Notes: generated by a model from the letters alone, not told the origin. 64,000 nucleotides of DNA from Bradyrhizobium huanghuaihaiense (GCF_007830635.1 NZ_VLLA01000006.1:62001-126000); one strand, 5' to 3'. Numbered from the stretch's first letter, positions 8,526-18,213 are shown. Made by a program: numbers and translations.

Positions 8526-9746
8526 ATGGAGTCGCTGATCACCGCCGCCGCCCGCGCACTCGAAGCCGGCGATCCGCTCGGCGCGCTGAACCGCGTGGCG
8601 CTGCGCAACGATGCACCGTCGCTGGCGCTGCGCGGCATCGCGATGGCGCAGCTCGGCGATCTCGCCAAGGCCAAGACGCTGCTGCGCAGCGCTGCGCGCG
8701 CCTTCGGTCCGCGCGAGGCTGTGGCGCGTGCAAGATGCGTGGTGGCCGAAGCCGAGATCGCGCTGGTCTCACGCGACCTGAGCTGGCCGGTGAAAACGCT
8801 CGCGGCAGCACGCGCGACACTCGAAAGGCACGGCGATCTCGCCAATGCGGCCCATGCGGGCCACATCGAAGCGCGCCGTCTCCTTCTCCTCGGGCGGCTC
8901 GACGAGGCCGAGCGCACCTTGGCCGCCCTCGGCAACTCCGCGCTCCCGCCGGCATCGCAAGTCGTGCGCGAGCTCGTGATTGCCGGTATCGCCATCAGAC
9001 GACTCAGAACGACGGATGCCCGCACGGCGCTCGACCGCGCAGGCCATGCAGCGCGGCAGGCAAGAATCCCGGCGCTCATGGCCGAGGTCGACAGCGCCAA
9101 CCTGATCCTCGACACACCGGCCGCGCGCCTGATAGCACACGGCAGCGAACACCCGTTGCTGCTCGGAGAGGTCGAACGGCTGGCGAGCTCGACCGCGCTC
9201 GTGGTGGACACCTTCCATCATGTCGTGCGTAGGCAAGGCGTTGCCGTGCCGCTCGGAACGCGGCCGGTGCTGTTCGCGCTCGCCCGCCTTCTGGCGCAGG
9301 CATGGCCCGCGGATGTCACGCGGGACAGGTTGATAGGCGGTGCGTTTCAAGCAAGGCACGTCGATGAGTCGCACCGCGCGCGATTGCGCGTCGAGATCGG
9401 GCGGCTCCGCACCCAGCTCAAGCCGCTGGCCGACATCAGCGCGACGAAACAGGGTTTCGTGCTGGCGCCGCGGAAGACGCGCGACGTCCTCGTGCTGGCG
9501 CGCCCCAATGAGGAGAAGCACGCCGCCCTCCTCGCCTTTCTCACCGACGGCGAGCCGTGGTCGAGCTCCGCGCTCGCCCTTGCGCTTGGAATCAGTCCGC
9601 GCACGGTGCAGCGGGCCCTCGAGGAGCTGGCGCGGTCGAACAAGGTCCAGTGCTTCGGGCACGGGCGTGCGCGCCGCTGGATGACCCCGCCCGTCCCGGG
9701 TTTCCCGACAGGCTTGTTACTCCCCACGCCGCTGCTGAAGACGTAA
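8526..9746 (+). CDS. TPR-like regulator with two winged-helix domains
   Basis: A 406-residue putative transcription factor in three parts. Residues about 1-195 are Ala/Leu-rich helical repeats of TPR type. Residues about 215-325 follow the order of an OmpR-type winged helix without a receiver (RPVLFALARLLAQAW, then SHRARLRVEIGRLRTQL, ending KQGFVLAP). Residues about 335-395 form a second HTH of DeoR/GntR style (ALGISPRTVQRALEELARS). The start at 8526 (MESLITAAARAL) is preferred because the 75 bases upstream read poorly and form the divergent promoter. Inferred role: control of the DUF899 operon and the following beta-propeller gene. Confidence 0.7.
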   Translation: MESLITAAARALEAGDPLGALNRVALRNDAPSLALRGIAMAQLGDLAKAKTLLRSAARAFGPREAVARARCVVAEAEIALVSRDLSWPVKTLAAARATLERHGDLANAAHAGHIEARRLLLLGRLDEAERTLAALGNSALPPASQVVRELVIAGIAIRRLRTTDARTALDRAGHAARQARIPALMAEVDSANLILDTPAARLIAHGSEHPLLLGEVERLASSTALVVDTFHHVVRRQGVAVPLGTRPVLFALARLLAQAWPADVTRDRLIGGAFQARHVDESHRARLRVEIGRLRTQLKPLADISATKQGFVLAPRKTRDVLVLARPNEEKHAALLAFLTDGEPWSSSALALALGISPRTVQRALEELARSNKVQCFGHGRARRWMTPPVPGFPTGLLLPTPLLKT

Positions 9747-9774
9747 GCTGCATCACCTCACAGGGATCAACCAC

Positions 9775-10413
9775 ATGAAGCGTTCAGCCGCCGAGATCGT
9801 CAGGGAATACGGACCTTTTGCGGGCGTCGAAGCCGTGCATGGCGTCACCTATGACGGCACCCATGTCTGGTTCGCATCCGGCGACAAGCTGAACGCTGTC
9901 GATCCGTCCAGCGGGAGGATCGACCGCTCCATCGACGTCGCCGCGCATGCGGGCACTGCGTTCGACGGTCGGCACCTATTCCAGATCGCCGAGGACCGCA
10001 TCCAGAAGATCGATGCGGCGACGGGCAAGGTGATCAGCACGATCCCGGCGCCTGGCGGTGGTGGCGATTCCGGGCTGGCCTGGGCGGAAGGCTCGCTCTG
10101 GGTCGGTCAATATCGGGAGCGCAAGATCCATCAGATCGATCCGGCCACAGGGAAGGTCCTCCGCACCATTGAAAGCAAGCGCTTCGTCACCGGCGTCACC
10201 TGGGTCGACGGCGAGCTCTGGCACGGCACCTGGGAAGGCGAGGACAGCGACATCAGGCGGGTCGACCCTGATACGGGCAAGGTGCTGGAGCAGCTCGACC
10301 TGCCCGCTGGCACCATGGTCTCGGGCCTGGAGTCCGACGGCGGTGACCGCTTCTATTGCGGTGGCGGAGATCGCGGCAATGTGAGAGCGGTCCGCCGTCC
10401 CCGGCGCGGCTAG
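9775..10413 (+). CDS. Vgb/glutamine-cyclotransferase-like beta-propeller protein
   Basis: A 212-residue protein made of about four to five repeats of the type IHQIDPATGKVLRTI, each preceded by a G-x-x-LWV strand. This is the signature of Vgb-lyase/PQQ-like propellers. There is no signal peptide, so it is probably cytoplasmic. Propellers of this length would be incomplete alone and may dimerise or bind ligands rather than catalyse. It follows the multidomain regulator by 28 bp on the same strand and is probably co-transcribed. No catalytic assignment is justified. Confidence 0.65.
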   Translation: MKRSAAEIVREYGPFAGVEAVHGVTYDGTHVWFASGDKLNAVDPSSGRIDRSIDVAAHAGTAFDGRHLFQIAEDRIQKIDAATGKVISTIPAPGGGGDSGLAWAEGSLWVGQYRERKIHQIDPATGKVLRTIESKRFVTGVTWVDGELWHGTWEGEDSDIRRVDPDTGKVLEQLDLPAGTMVSGLESDGGDRFYCGGGDRGNVRAVRRPRRG

Positions 10414-10542
10414 GTGCGCGATACGCGGCAACGGCGCGTTAGCGACCGTTAACCTGTTCGCCCCAATTCCACCCCCTTGGTGCGCTCTAGCGCCCTCCTC
10501 GCCCGCCCTGTAAAATCCCCACCGGGGCGGCTTGGGGGATTG

Positions 10543-12111
10543 ATGCGTCTGACGTTGAATCTGAAGACTATCCTGATCGCCGTCGCGGTGCTCGCGGCGT
10601 CGTTCTTCATCAGCCTGAAGGCGATGGACTTGCTGTCGCCGCGCGCGACGAATTCCGCGCCGCCGGTGGCGCAACTGCCGCCGCTGCCGCCGGTCGCGAA
10701 GAGCTCGATCGTGGTCGCGCCGGTCGCCATCGCGCTGTCGGCGATCCGCGAACAGGCCGAGAAGGCCGCGCCGCGCAATTTCGCCGGCAAGGCCGATAAC
10801 CCGATCTCGCAGATCCTGGAGAATGCCGATATCGGCTGGACCGCGGTGCGCGGACCGATGGCGGCCGCCGGCGACAAGGACGTGCTGACGATCTCGACGC
10901 CGCTCTCCGGCAAGCTGAACGTGACGGGCTCGCTGTCGGCGAAGGCCACAGGCGCGCTCGGTGACGCGCTCGGCAGCGTGCTCGGCGGTGATGCGGCGAA
11001 GCGGATCGGCGCGGTCAACATCAAGAATTTGAACGCCAGCGCCGAGATCAAGGGCAACGTCATCGTCACCTCGCGTCCGAAGCTCGCCGCGAACTGGCAT
11101 CTCGAGCCCAATCTCGGCGCACAGGTCAATCTCGGCGACACCAACCTCAATGTCTCCGGCGCCAAGGTCAACGTGCCGGCGCAGGTGAAGCCGCTGATCG
11201 ACAAGAATGTCGGCGAGCAGATCAACATCGTCTCCGAGCGCATCCGCAACGATCCCTCGCTGCGGGAGAACGCCAAGGTGCAATGGGCCAAGGCCTGCCG
11301 CTCGATCCCGCTGCAAGGCTCGGGCAGCTCGGCGGCGCTGCCGCCGCTCTGGCTGGAGATGAAGCCGGTCCGCGCCATCGCGGCGCAGCCGCGCGTCGAT
11401 GCGCAGGCGGTGACGCTGCTGCTCGGCCTCGAGGCCGAGACACGCGTGACCTCGAGCCCGACCAAGCCGGAGTGCCCGTTCCCCGACAAGATCTCGATCG
11501 TGCCGCCGACCGGCACCGGCGTGAACATCGGCGTGCCGATCGACGTGCCCTTCACCGAGATCAACAAGCTGATCGCCGCGCAGATGGTCGGCCACACCTA
11601 TCCCGAGGACGGTTCGGGCCCGGTCGACGTCACAGTGAAGAGCGTCAACGTCATCCCGTCGGGCGACCGGCTGCTGATCTCGCTCCTGGTGCGCGCCAAG
11701 GAAAAGAAGAGCTGGCTCGGTCTCGGCGCGGAGGCGACCGTGCATATCTGGGGCCGGCCGATGCTCGACCAGGCACAGCAGACGCTGCGCCTCGCCGACA
11801 TCCAGCTCGCGGTCGAGTCCGAGGCGGCCTTCGGCCTGTTGGGAGCGGCGGCGCGCGCGGTCGTGCCGCAGATGCAGCAGGCGCTGCTGCAGAAGGCGAC
11901 GCTCGACCTGAAGCCGATCGCCGCCAACGCGCGCGAGAAGATCGCGGCCGCGATCGCCGACTACCAGAAGAGCGAGGACGGCCTCAAGGTCGACGCCAAG
12001 ATCGACAGCCTGACCCTCGCCGACATCGCCTTCGACTCCAAGACGCTGCGCGTGGTCGCGGAAGCCGGCGGAACGCTCAACGTGTCCGTGACGAAGCTGT
12101 CGGGCACGTAG
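10543..12111 (+). CDS. DUF4403 family exported/anchored protein
   Basis: A 522-residue protein with an uncleaved or cleaved N-terminal hydrophobic segment (about 8-28), then a Pro-rich linker and long beta-rich repeats typical of DUF4403, including paired motifs such as PLSGKLNVTGSL and VPIDVPFTEINKLI. DUF4403 proteins are envelope proteins of unknown function, structurally reminiscent of lipid-binding or BPI-like tubes. The start at 10543 has a GGGGG site nine bases upstream and yields the signal segment; the frame is open back to 10477. It stands alone, 90 bp before the ABC ATPase gene. Confidence 0.8.
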   Translation: MRLTLNLKTILIAVAVLAASFFISLKAMDLLSPRATNSAPPVAQLPPLPPVAKSSIVVAPVAIALSAIREQAEKAAPRNFAGKADNPISQILENADIGWTAVRGPMAAAGDKDVLTISTPLSGKLNVTGSLSAKATGALGDALGSVLGGDAAKRIGAVNIKNLNASAEIKGNVIVTSRPKLAANWHLEPNLGAQVNLGDTNLNVSGAKVNVPAQVKPLIDKNVGEQINIVSERIRNDPSLRENAKVQWAKACRSIPLQGSGSSAALPPLWLEMKPVRAIAAQPRVDAQAVTLLLGLEAETRVTSSPTKPECPFPDKISIVPPTGTGVNIGVPIDVPFTEINKLIAAQMVGHTYPEDGSGPVDVTVKSVNVIPSGDRLLISLLVRAKEKKSWLGLGAEATVHIWGRPMLDQAQQTLRLADIQLAVESEAAFGLLGAAARAVVPQMQQALLQKATLDLKPIAANAREKIAAAIADYQKSEDGLKVDAKIDSLTLADIAFDSKTLRVVAEAGGTLNVSVTKLSGT

Positions 12112-12201
12112 CGCACCCCGCACGCCTCGCTTGCGCCGCTGGCATTCTCGCCGCAGGATGCTAGTCTCACACGGCACTGTAGGGGACAACGCGAGGACAA
12201 C

Positions 12202-13311
12202 ATGGAAGCCGGCATGGTCACGCCTGCGCCGGCATTGGTGCGCTTTTCCGGCATTCAGAAGACCTACGATGGCGAGAACCTCGTGGTGAAGAACCTCGAT
12301 CTCGACATCAGGAAGGGCGAATTCATCACCCTGCTCGGCCCGTCGGGCTCGGGCAAGACGACCACGCTGATGATGCTGGCCGGCTTCGAGGTTCCGACCC
12401 ATGGCGAGATCTACCTCGCGGACCGGCCGATCAAGAACGTGCCGCCGCACAGGCGCGACATCGGCATGGTGTTCCAGAACTACGCCCTGTTCCCGCACCT
12501 GACGATCGCGGAAAATATCGCCTTCCCGCTCTCCGTTCGCAAGACGAGCAAGGCGGACGTGCAGGAGCGCGTCAGCGCGGCGCTACGCATGATCAAGATG
12601 GAAACCATGGCGCAGCGGCGACCCGGGCAGCTGTCCGGCGGTCAGCAGCAGCGCGTGGCGCTGGCCCGTGCGCTGGTCTTCAATCCGCAACTCGTGCTGA
12701 TGGACGAGCCCCTTGGTGCCCTCGACAAGCGCCTGCGGGAGCAGATGCAGCTGGAGATCAAGCAGCTGCACGAGACGATGGGCATCACGATCGTCTACGT
12801 CACCCACGACCAGAGCGAAGCGCTGACCATGTCCGACCGCATCGCCGTGTTCAACGACGGCATCGTGCAGCAGATCGACCGGCCCGACGCGCTGTATGAG
12901 CATCCGGTGAACAGCTTCGTCGCCCACTTCATCGGCGAGAACAATGTGCTGGCCGGTACCGTCGAGACCATCGACAAGGACTATTGTCGCGTCGCGCTGG
13001 CCGGCGGCGGCGCCGTCACCGCACGGGCGGTCAATGTCTCGGGCGCGGGCGCATCGACCTCGCTCTCGGTGCGGCCGGAGCGTGTCGCGATTGTTCGGGA
13101 TGGCGACGCCGGCGAAGGACCCAACCGGCTGCCGGCAAAAGTGCAGAACACCATCTATCTCGGCGACCACGCGCTGGCCGTGCTCGAGGTCGCCGGCAAT
13201 GGGGAGTTCATGGTCAAGCTTCAACCGGGAGCGCATCACAGCCTGCAACCTGGCGAAGGCGTGTTCATCACCTTCCGGCCCGAGGATTGCCTCGCCCTCG
13301 ATCCCGTCTGA
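12202..13311 (+). CDS. Polyamine-type ABC transporter ATPase (PotA-like)
   Basis: A 369-residue ATP-binding subunit. Walker A is at 46-53 (GPSGSGKT), the Q-loop is FQNYALFPH, the signature is LSGGQQQR, Walker B is VLMDEP and the switch histidine lies in VTHDQSE. The C-terminal 120 residues form a TOBE-type regulatory domain containing SVRPERV. It is the first gene of a four-gene transporter operon and is followed by a binding protein and two permeases with spermidine/putrescine-type order. Substrate may be a polyamine or a related small cation; sequence alone cannot decide. Confidence 0.93.
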   Translation: MEAGMVTPAPALVRFSGIQKTYDGENLVVKNLDLDIRKGEFITLLGPSGSGKTTTLMMLAGFEVPTHGEIYLADRPIKNVPPHRRDIGMVFQNYALFPHLTIAENIAFPLSVRKTSKADVQERVSAALRMIKMETMAQRRPGQLSGGQQQRVALARALVFNPQLVLMDEPLGALDKRLREQMQLEIKQLHETMGITIVYVTHDQSEALTMSDRIAVFNDGIVQQIDRPDALYEHPVNSFVAHFIGENNVLAGTVETIDKDYCRVALAGGGAVTARAVNVSGAGASTSLSVRPERVAIVRDGDAGEGPNRLPAKVQNTIYLGDHALAVLEVAGNGEFMVKLQPGAHHSLQPGEGVFITFRPEDCLALDPV

Positions 13312-13359
13312 TCCAGCGATCAACATCAACGCAATGCACATGAAGAAGGAACAACGACC

Positions 13360-14418
13360 ATGCTGAAGCGCAAGACTGGCAAGATTGCACTGGGGTTCGT
13401 CGCGGCGTTCAGCGCCAGCGCTGCGCTGGCCACGGGCGCAGAAGCGCGTGACCTGACCGTCGTGTCGTGGGGCGGCGCTTATCAGGACGCCCAGAAGAAG
13501 GTCTATTTCGAGCCGTTCAAGAAGGCGTCGGGCGCTCCGATGAACGACGAATCCTGGGACGGCGGCGTCGGCGTGCTGCGCGCCAAGGTGCAGGGAGGTG
13601 CCGCGACCTGGGACGTCGTTCAGGTCGAGAGCGACGAGCTGGCGGTCGGCTGCGAGGAAGGCCTGTTCGAGAAGCTGGATTATTCCAGGATCGGCGGCGA
13701 GGCCGCCTATATCCCGCCGTCGGTCAATCCTTGCGGCGTCGGCGCCATCCTCTACGATTTCGTTCTCGGCTACGACAAGGACAAGCTGAAGGACGCCCCG
13801 AGCGGCTGGGCCGACTTCTTCGATACCAAGAAGATTCCCGGCAAGCGCGCCTTGCGTCAGGGCCCGAAGACCACACTGGAGATCGCGCTGATGGCCGACG
13901 GCGTCGCGCCGAAGGACGTCTACAAGGTGCTGGCGACCGACGAGGGTGTCGATCGCGCGTTCAAGAAACTCGACACCATCAAGGGCGACATCGTGTGGTG
14001 GAAGGCCGGCGCCCAGCCGCCGCAATTGCTCGCCTCCGGCGAGGTGGCGATGACCTCGGTCTACAACGGCCGCATCGACACCGCGAACAAGAACGAGAAG
14101 AAAAATTTCGGCATGGTGTGGGACGGCGCGCTCTTCACGCTCGATAGCTGGGTCATCCTGAAGGGCAGCCCGAACAAGGATGCGGCCTACAAGTTCCTCG
14201 ACTTCGCAGGCAAGGCGGAGAACCAGTCCAAGCTGTCGGAGAACATTGCCTATGGCACCTCGAACAAGGACGCTGCCGGTAAGCTGCAGCCCGCCGTGCT
14301 GAAGGACCTGCCGACGGCGCCCGACAACATCAAGAACGCGGTCGAGATCAACGTCGCCTTCTGGCTCGAGAACATCGATCGCCTGACCGAGCGCTTCAAC
14401 AAATGGGCCGCGAAATAA
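13360..14418 (+). CDS. Polyamine-type ABC transporter substrate-binding protein (PotD-like)
   Basis: A 352-residue periplasmic binding protein. The signal peptide covers about 1-29 (ATGAEAR cleavage region). Then comes a fold typical of spermidine/putrescine proteins, with an early LTVVSWGGAYQDAQ strand-loop that often holds the ligand. It lies 48 bp after the ATPase gene and 22 bp before the first permease gene. The SWGGAY motif is common in PotD-like proteins of rhizobia with unassigned ligands, so the exact substrate remains open. Confidence 0.92.
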   Translation: MLKRKTGKIALGFVAAFSASAALATGAEARDLTVVSWGGAYQDAQKKVYFEPFKKASGAPMNDESWDGGVGVLRAKVQGGAATWDVVQVESDELAVGCEEGLFEKLDYSRIGGEAAYIPPSVNPCGVGAILYDFVLGYDKDKLKDAPSGWADFFDTKKIPGKRALRQGPKTTLEIALMADGVAPKDVYKVLATDEGVDRAFKKLDTIKGDIVWWKAGAQPPQLLASGEVAMTSVYNGRIDTANKNEKKNFGMVWDGALFTLDSWVILKGSPNKDAAYKFLDFAGKAENQSKLSENIAYGTSNKDAAGKLQPAVLKDLPTAPDNIKNAVEINVAFWLENIDRLTERFNKWAAK

Positions 14419-14440
14419 AGCGCCCCACAAGACTCGCCCA

Positions 14441-15703
14441 ATGACGGATACGCGCTTGACCAGCGCCAATGCATCGACAGAGGTGCCGCTCAAGCGCCGA
14501 TTGAGGCGTGCGGAGCGGACACGCCAGGTCAAGGCATTGGCGCTGGTAGCACCGCTTCTCGTCTTCCTGCTCTTCACCTTCGCAGGCCCCATCGCCGGCA
14601 TGCTGTGGCGTGCCGTCGATGACCGCGAGGTGCGCCAGGTTCTGCCCCAGACGGTCGCGGCTCTCGCCAATTGGGACGGCAAGGACCTGCCGGACGAAAA
14701 AGCCTATGCGGCGTTGGCGAGCGACATCCTGGCGGCGCGCGCCGCCGGCACCGTTGCGATTGCGGCCAAGCGGCTCAATTACGCGCTGAACGGTTTTCGC
14801 ACGATCCTGACCAGCACGGCCCGCAATCTGAAGGCGATGCCGGAGCCCGGCACCGCCAAGGAGACATTGGGCAAGATCAACCCGGCCTGGCGCGAGCGCA
14901 CGACATGGACGACGATCAAGAATGCCGGTGGCCCGGTCACCGGCTTCTACCTTCTCGCCGCGCTCGACCTGACGCGGAATGCGGACGGCGCGATCGTCGC
15001 GGCCCCGCCGGATCAGGCCATCTACCGCGACATTTTCGCCCGCACCTTCCTCATCAGCCTCGGTGTCACCGCACTCTGCCTGATCCTCGGCTTCCCGGTC
15101 GCCTATTTGCTGGCGACGCTGCCACCTGGCCGGTCGAACCTGCTCATGATCTTCGTGCTGCTGCCGTTCTGGACCTCGCTTCTGGTCCGCACCTGCGCCT
15201 GGATCGTGCTGCTGCAGAGCAAGGGCGTCGTGAACGACAGCCTGCACTGGCTCGGCATCATCGACGAGCCGCTCCGCCTGATCTACAACCGCTTCGGCGT
15301 CTGCGTGGCCATGACCCACGTGCTGCTGCCGTTCATGATCCTGCCGCTCTACAGCAGCATGAAGGCGATCTCGCCTGCCTACATGCGTGCCGCCGCCTCG
15401 CTTGGCGCACCACCCCTCACCGCCTTCCTGCGCATCTACCTGCCTCAGACACTGCCCGGCGTCGGCGCCGGAAGCCTGCTCGTCTTCATCCTGGCGCTCG
15501 GCTACTACATCACACCGGCGCTCGTCGGCGGCGCCGCCGACCAGATGATCAGCTACTTCATCGCGCTGTACACAACCGAAACGGCGAATTGGGGCCTTGC
15601 CTCGGCGCTGGGCGCGGTGCTGCTGCTGGCCACCGTTCTGCTCGCTCTCGTCTACGGCAAGCTGGTGCAGGGCCAGCAGGTCACGGGAGGGATGAAGAAT
15701 TGA
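14441..15703 (+). CDS. ABC permease, PotB-like, with large loop insertion
   Basis: A 420-residue inner-membrane permease. TM1 is at about residues 31-52. A long hydrophilic region (about 55-195) follows before the remaining TM segments. The binding-protein-dependent transport motif is visible as AAASLGAPPLTAFLRIYLPQTLPGV, containing the EAA-like loop that docks on the ATPase. Standard PotB is about 285 residues, so this one carries roughly 130 extra residues between TM1 and TM2, probably periplasmic. The stop overlaps the next gene's start in TTGA. Confidence 0.9.
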   Translation: MTDTRLTSANASTEVPLKRRLRRAERTRQVKALALVAPLLVFLLFTFAGPIAGMLWRAVDDREVRQVLPQTVAALANWDGKDLPDEKAYAALASDILAARAAGTVAIAAKRLNYALNGFRTILTSTARNLKAMPEPGTAKETLGKINPAWRERTTWTTIKNAGGPVTGFYLLAALDLTRNADGAIVAAPPDQAIYRDIFARTFLISLGVTALCLILGFPVAYLLATLPPGRSNLLMIFVLLPFWTSLLVRTCAWIVLLQSKGVVNDSLHWLGIIDEPLRLIYNRFGVCVAMTHVLLPFMILPLYSSMKAISPAYMRAAASLGAPPLTAFLRIYLPQTLPGVGAGSLLVFILALGYYITPALVGGAADQMISYFIALYTTETANWGLASALGAVLLLATVLLALVYGKLVQGQQVTGGMKN

Positions 15704-16527
15704 GCGACAATTCTCTCCGCGCGCCCAGCCAGCGCATCGCGTGGACCACGACCATCGTTGTCTCGACGCTGGTGTTCATCTTCCTGATCGCGCCGATCCT
15801 TGCGATCATGCCGCTGTCCTTCAGCTCGGGCTCGTACCTGACCTATCCGCTGCCGGGCTTTTCCTTGCGCTGGTACGACGATTTCATCAATTCGCCGCGC
15901 TGGATGAACTCGCTGAAGAACAGCATGATCATCGGCGTCGCCTCGACGCTATTGTCCATGGTTCTCGGCACGCTGGCCGCGCTGGGGCTGGCGCAATGGA
16001 AGAGCCGGTTCAAGCCGCTCGTGCTGGCCTTCGTGCTGTCGCCGGTCGTCGTGCCCGGTGTCATCACTGCGGTCGGTCTGTATTTCTTCTTCGCGCCGAT
16101 CGGACTGACCGGCAGCTATCTCGGACTGATCCTGGCCCACACCGCGCTGGCGACGCCCTTCGTGGTGATCACGGTCGGCGCGACGCTGCAGAGCTTCGAC
16201 ACCAATCTGGCGCGCGCCGCCGCCTCGCTCGGCGCCTCGCCGCTTCAAGCGTTCCGACGCGTGATCCTGCCGCTGATCCTGCCCGGCCTCGCCTCGGGCG
16301 CACTGTTCGCCTTCGCGACCAGCTTCGACGAGGTCGTGATCGTGCTGTTCATGGCAGGCCCCGAGCAGCGCACTTTGCCGCGCGAGATGTTCAGCGGCAT
16401 CCGCGAGAATATCAGTCCGACCATCACGGCAGCAGCGGTGATCCTGACGACAGTATCGGTCATCCTCCTCGCGACGCTGGAAGGCCTGCGCCGGCGCAAC
16501 GAACGGCTCAAGGGCGGCAGCGGCTGA
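15700..16527 (+). CDS. ABC permease, PotC-like, TTG start
   Basis: A 275-residue second permease with six predicted TM segments and the EAA-type loop AAASLGASPLQAFRRVILP. The start is a TTG at 15700 that overlaps the TGA of the previous gene. A CGGGAGGG site nine to sixteen bases upstream supports it, and no suitable ATG lies nearby. It completes the importer. After the stop comes a palindromic repeat and no further transporter gene. Confidence 0.9.
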   Translation: MSDNSLRAPSQRIAWTTTIVVSTLVFIFLIAPILAIMPLSFSSGSYLTYPLPGFSLRWYDDFINSPRWMNSLKNSMIIGVASTLLSMVLGTLAALGLAQWKSRFKPLVLAFVLSPVVVPGVITAVGLYFFFAPIGLTGSYLGLILAHTALATPFVVITVGATLQSFDTNLARAAASLGASPLQAFRRVILPLILPGLASGALFAFATSFDEVVIVLFMAGPEQRTLPREMFSGIRENISPTITAAAVILTTVSVILLATLEGLRRRNERLKGGSG

Positions 16528-16566
16528 GCGGCGGGCAATCGCATATCGGAGCGATCTCCCCTGGGC

Positions 16567-16699
16567 CATCCTTCGAGACGCCCGCCGTTGGCGGGCCCTC
16601 AGGATGAGGGACGAGTGCGCGGCTGGAGTTCAACGAGCACCGATGCTGCTTAGCCTCATCCTGAGGAGACCGCGAAGCGGTCGTCTCGAAGGACGAGGC
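16567..16699. repeat. Dispersed palindromic repeat, family R6 (copy 1)
   Basis: Outer arms CATCCTTCGAGACG and CGTCTCGAAGGACGAG are complementary. Inner arms CCTCAGGATGAGG and CCTCATCCTGAGG also pair. A related copy lies at 26011-26135. The element follows the transporter operon. The rest of the 364-bp gap to 16891 holds only the leader of the next gene. Confidence 0.75.
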
Positions 16700-16891
16700 G
16701 CGCGCTCGGGTCGCTCAAAATGCCGTATGCAATAGCCCTACCGTTTTGCGGGGAGAGGCGAAGGGAACACCGGCCACCCCTTCTGATTTTGCATTCTGCT
16801 ACGGCGCACACCGCTTAGCTGCCACGACCGATTGCCGCTAGAACAGTCCCCGCAAATAACGCCCAAACAACAACACACAGGGAGAAACAAC

Positions 16892-18103
16892 ATGCAAAAA
16901 CTCATTACCGCGGTCGTGGCCGGTCTCGCGCTCGCCGCGACCTCCGGCGCCGCGCAGGCGCAGGTTTCCGACGATGTCGTCAAGATCGGCGTGCTCACGG
17001 ACATGTCGAGCCTTTATGCGGACGCGACCGGCAAGGGTTCGCTCGCCGCCGTCGAGATGGCGGTCGCCGATTACGGCGCCAAGGTCGCGGGCAAGCCGGT
17101 TCAGGTGGTCGCCGCCGATCACCAGAACAAGCCCGACGTCGGCGTCAACATTGCCCGCAACTGGTACGACAACGACAAGGTCGACGCGATCTTCGACGTG
17201 CCGACGTCGTCGGTGGCGCTGCCGATCTCCGCGCTGACGCGCGAGAAGAACAAGATCAACATCAATTCCGGCGGCGGCTCCTCCGACATCACCGGCGTTG
17301 CCTGCTCACCCAATACCGTGCACTGGACCTACGACACCTATGCGCTGTCGAACGTCGCCGGCAAGGCGATGGTCAAGCGCGGCGAGGACACCTGGTTCTT
17401 CGTCACCGCCGACTATGCCTTCGGCATGGCGCTGCAGCGCGACGCCGCGAACGTCGTCAAGGAAAGCGGCGGCAAGGTGCTCGGCGAGGTCCGTCATCCG
17501 CTCAACTCGTCGGACTTCTCCTCGTTCCTGCTGCAGGCCCAGGCCTCCAAGGCCAAGGTGGTCGCGCTGGCCAACGCCGGCGGCGACACCACCAATGCGC
17601 TGAAGCAAGCGGCCGAGTTCGGCCTGACCCAGGGCGGCCAGAAGATGATCGCGCTGCTGCAGGAGATCACCGACACGCACTCGCTCGGCATCAAGGCGAC
17701 GCAGGGCCTGATCGTCACCGACGCCTTCTACTGGGACATGAACGATGAGACGCGTGCCTTCTCCAAGCGTTTCAACGAGAAGGTCGGCCACATGCCGACC
17801 ATGATCCAGGCCGGCCTCTATTCGGCGACCATGCACTATCTGAAGGCGATCGAGGCCATCAAGACCGACGAGGCGCCGAAGGTGATGGCGCAGATGCGCG
17901 CGACGCCGGTCAACGACTTCTTCGCGAAGAACGGCAAGATCCGCATCGACGGCCGCATGGTCCACGACATGTATCTGTTCGAGGTCAAGAAGCCCGAAGA
18001 GTCCAAGGGCGAGTGGGACCTCTACAAGCTGATCGCCACCGTGCCCGGCGACGAGGCGTTCCGTCCGCTCGACAAGGGCGGCTGCCCGCTGGTGACGCAT
18101 TAG
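16892..18103 (+). CDS. Orphan branched-chain amino-acid-type ABC binding protein
   Basis: A 403-residue periplasmic binding protein of the type I fold (Peripla_BP_6, LivK/amide-urea group). Signal peptide about 1-25 (SGAAQAQ). The mature start VVKIGVLTDMSSLYAD is typical. No permease or ATPase genes are adjacent, so it must use a transporter encoded elsewhere or serve as a sensor protein. The start at 16892 follows a GGGAGAA site; the longer frame to 16832 lacks signal features. Ligand unknown. Confidence 0.9.
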   Translation: MQKLITAVVAGLALAATSGAAQAQVSDDVVKIGVLTDMSSLYADATGKGSLAAVEMAVADYGAKVAGKPVQVVAADHQNKPDVGVNIARNWYDNDKVDAIFDVPTSSVALPISALTREKNKININSGGGSSDITGVACSPNTVHWTYDTYALSNVAGKAMVKRGEDTWFFVTADYAFGMALQRDAANVVKESGGKVLGEVRHPLNSSDFSSFLLQAQASKAKVVALANAGGDTTNALKQAAEFGLTQGGQKMIALLQEITDTHSLGIKATQGLIVTDAFYWDMNDETRAFSKRFNEKVGHMPTMIQAGLYSATMHYLKAIEAIKTDEAPKVMAQMRATPVNDFFAKNGKIRIDGRMVHDMYLFEVKKPEESKGEWDLYKLIATVPGDEAFRPLDKGGCPLVTH

Positions 18104-18108
18104 TTGCC

Positions 18109-18213
18109 GTCATTGCGAGCGAAGCGACTTGTCCGCCGAAGGCGGAAGCAATCCAGAATCCCTCACCGGCGACAGTCTGGATTGCTTCGTCGCAAGAGCT
18201 CCTCGCAATGACG
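18109..18213. repeat. Dispersed palindromic repeat, family R1 (copy 1)
   Basis: Left arm CGTCATTGCGAGC, inner GCAATCCAGA, then TCTGGATTGC, and right arm CTCGCAATGACG. The element is shared with 25909-25995, 32296-32405, 54595-54675 and 58391-58478. It fills the convergent gap after the binding-protein gene. Confidence 0.85.

Noticed and set aside
9976..12498. 840-codon open frame on the minus strand opposite the DUF4403 gene
   Set aside because: It is antisense to a protein with clear family features. Its Arg/His/Asp-rich, repetitive composition is typical of shadow frames in GC-rich DNA.
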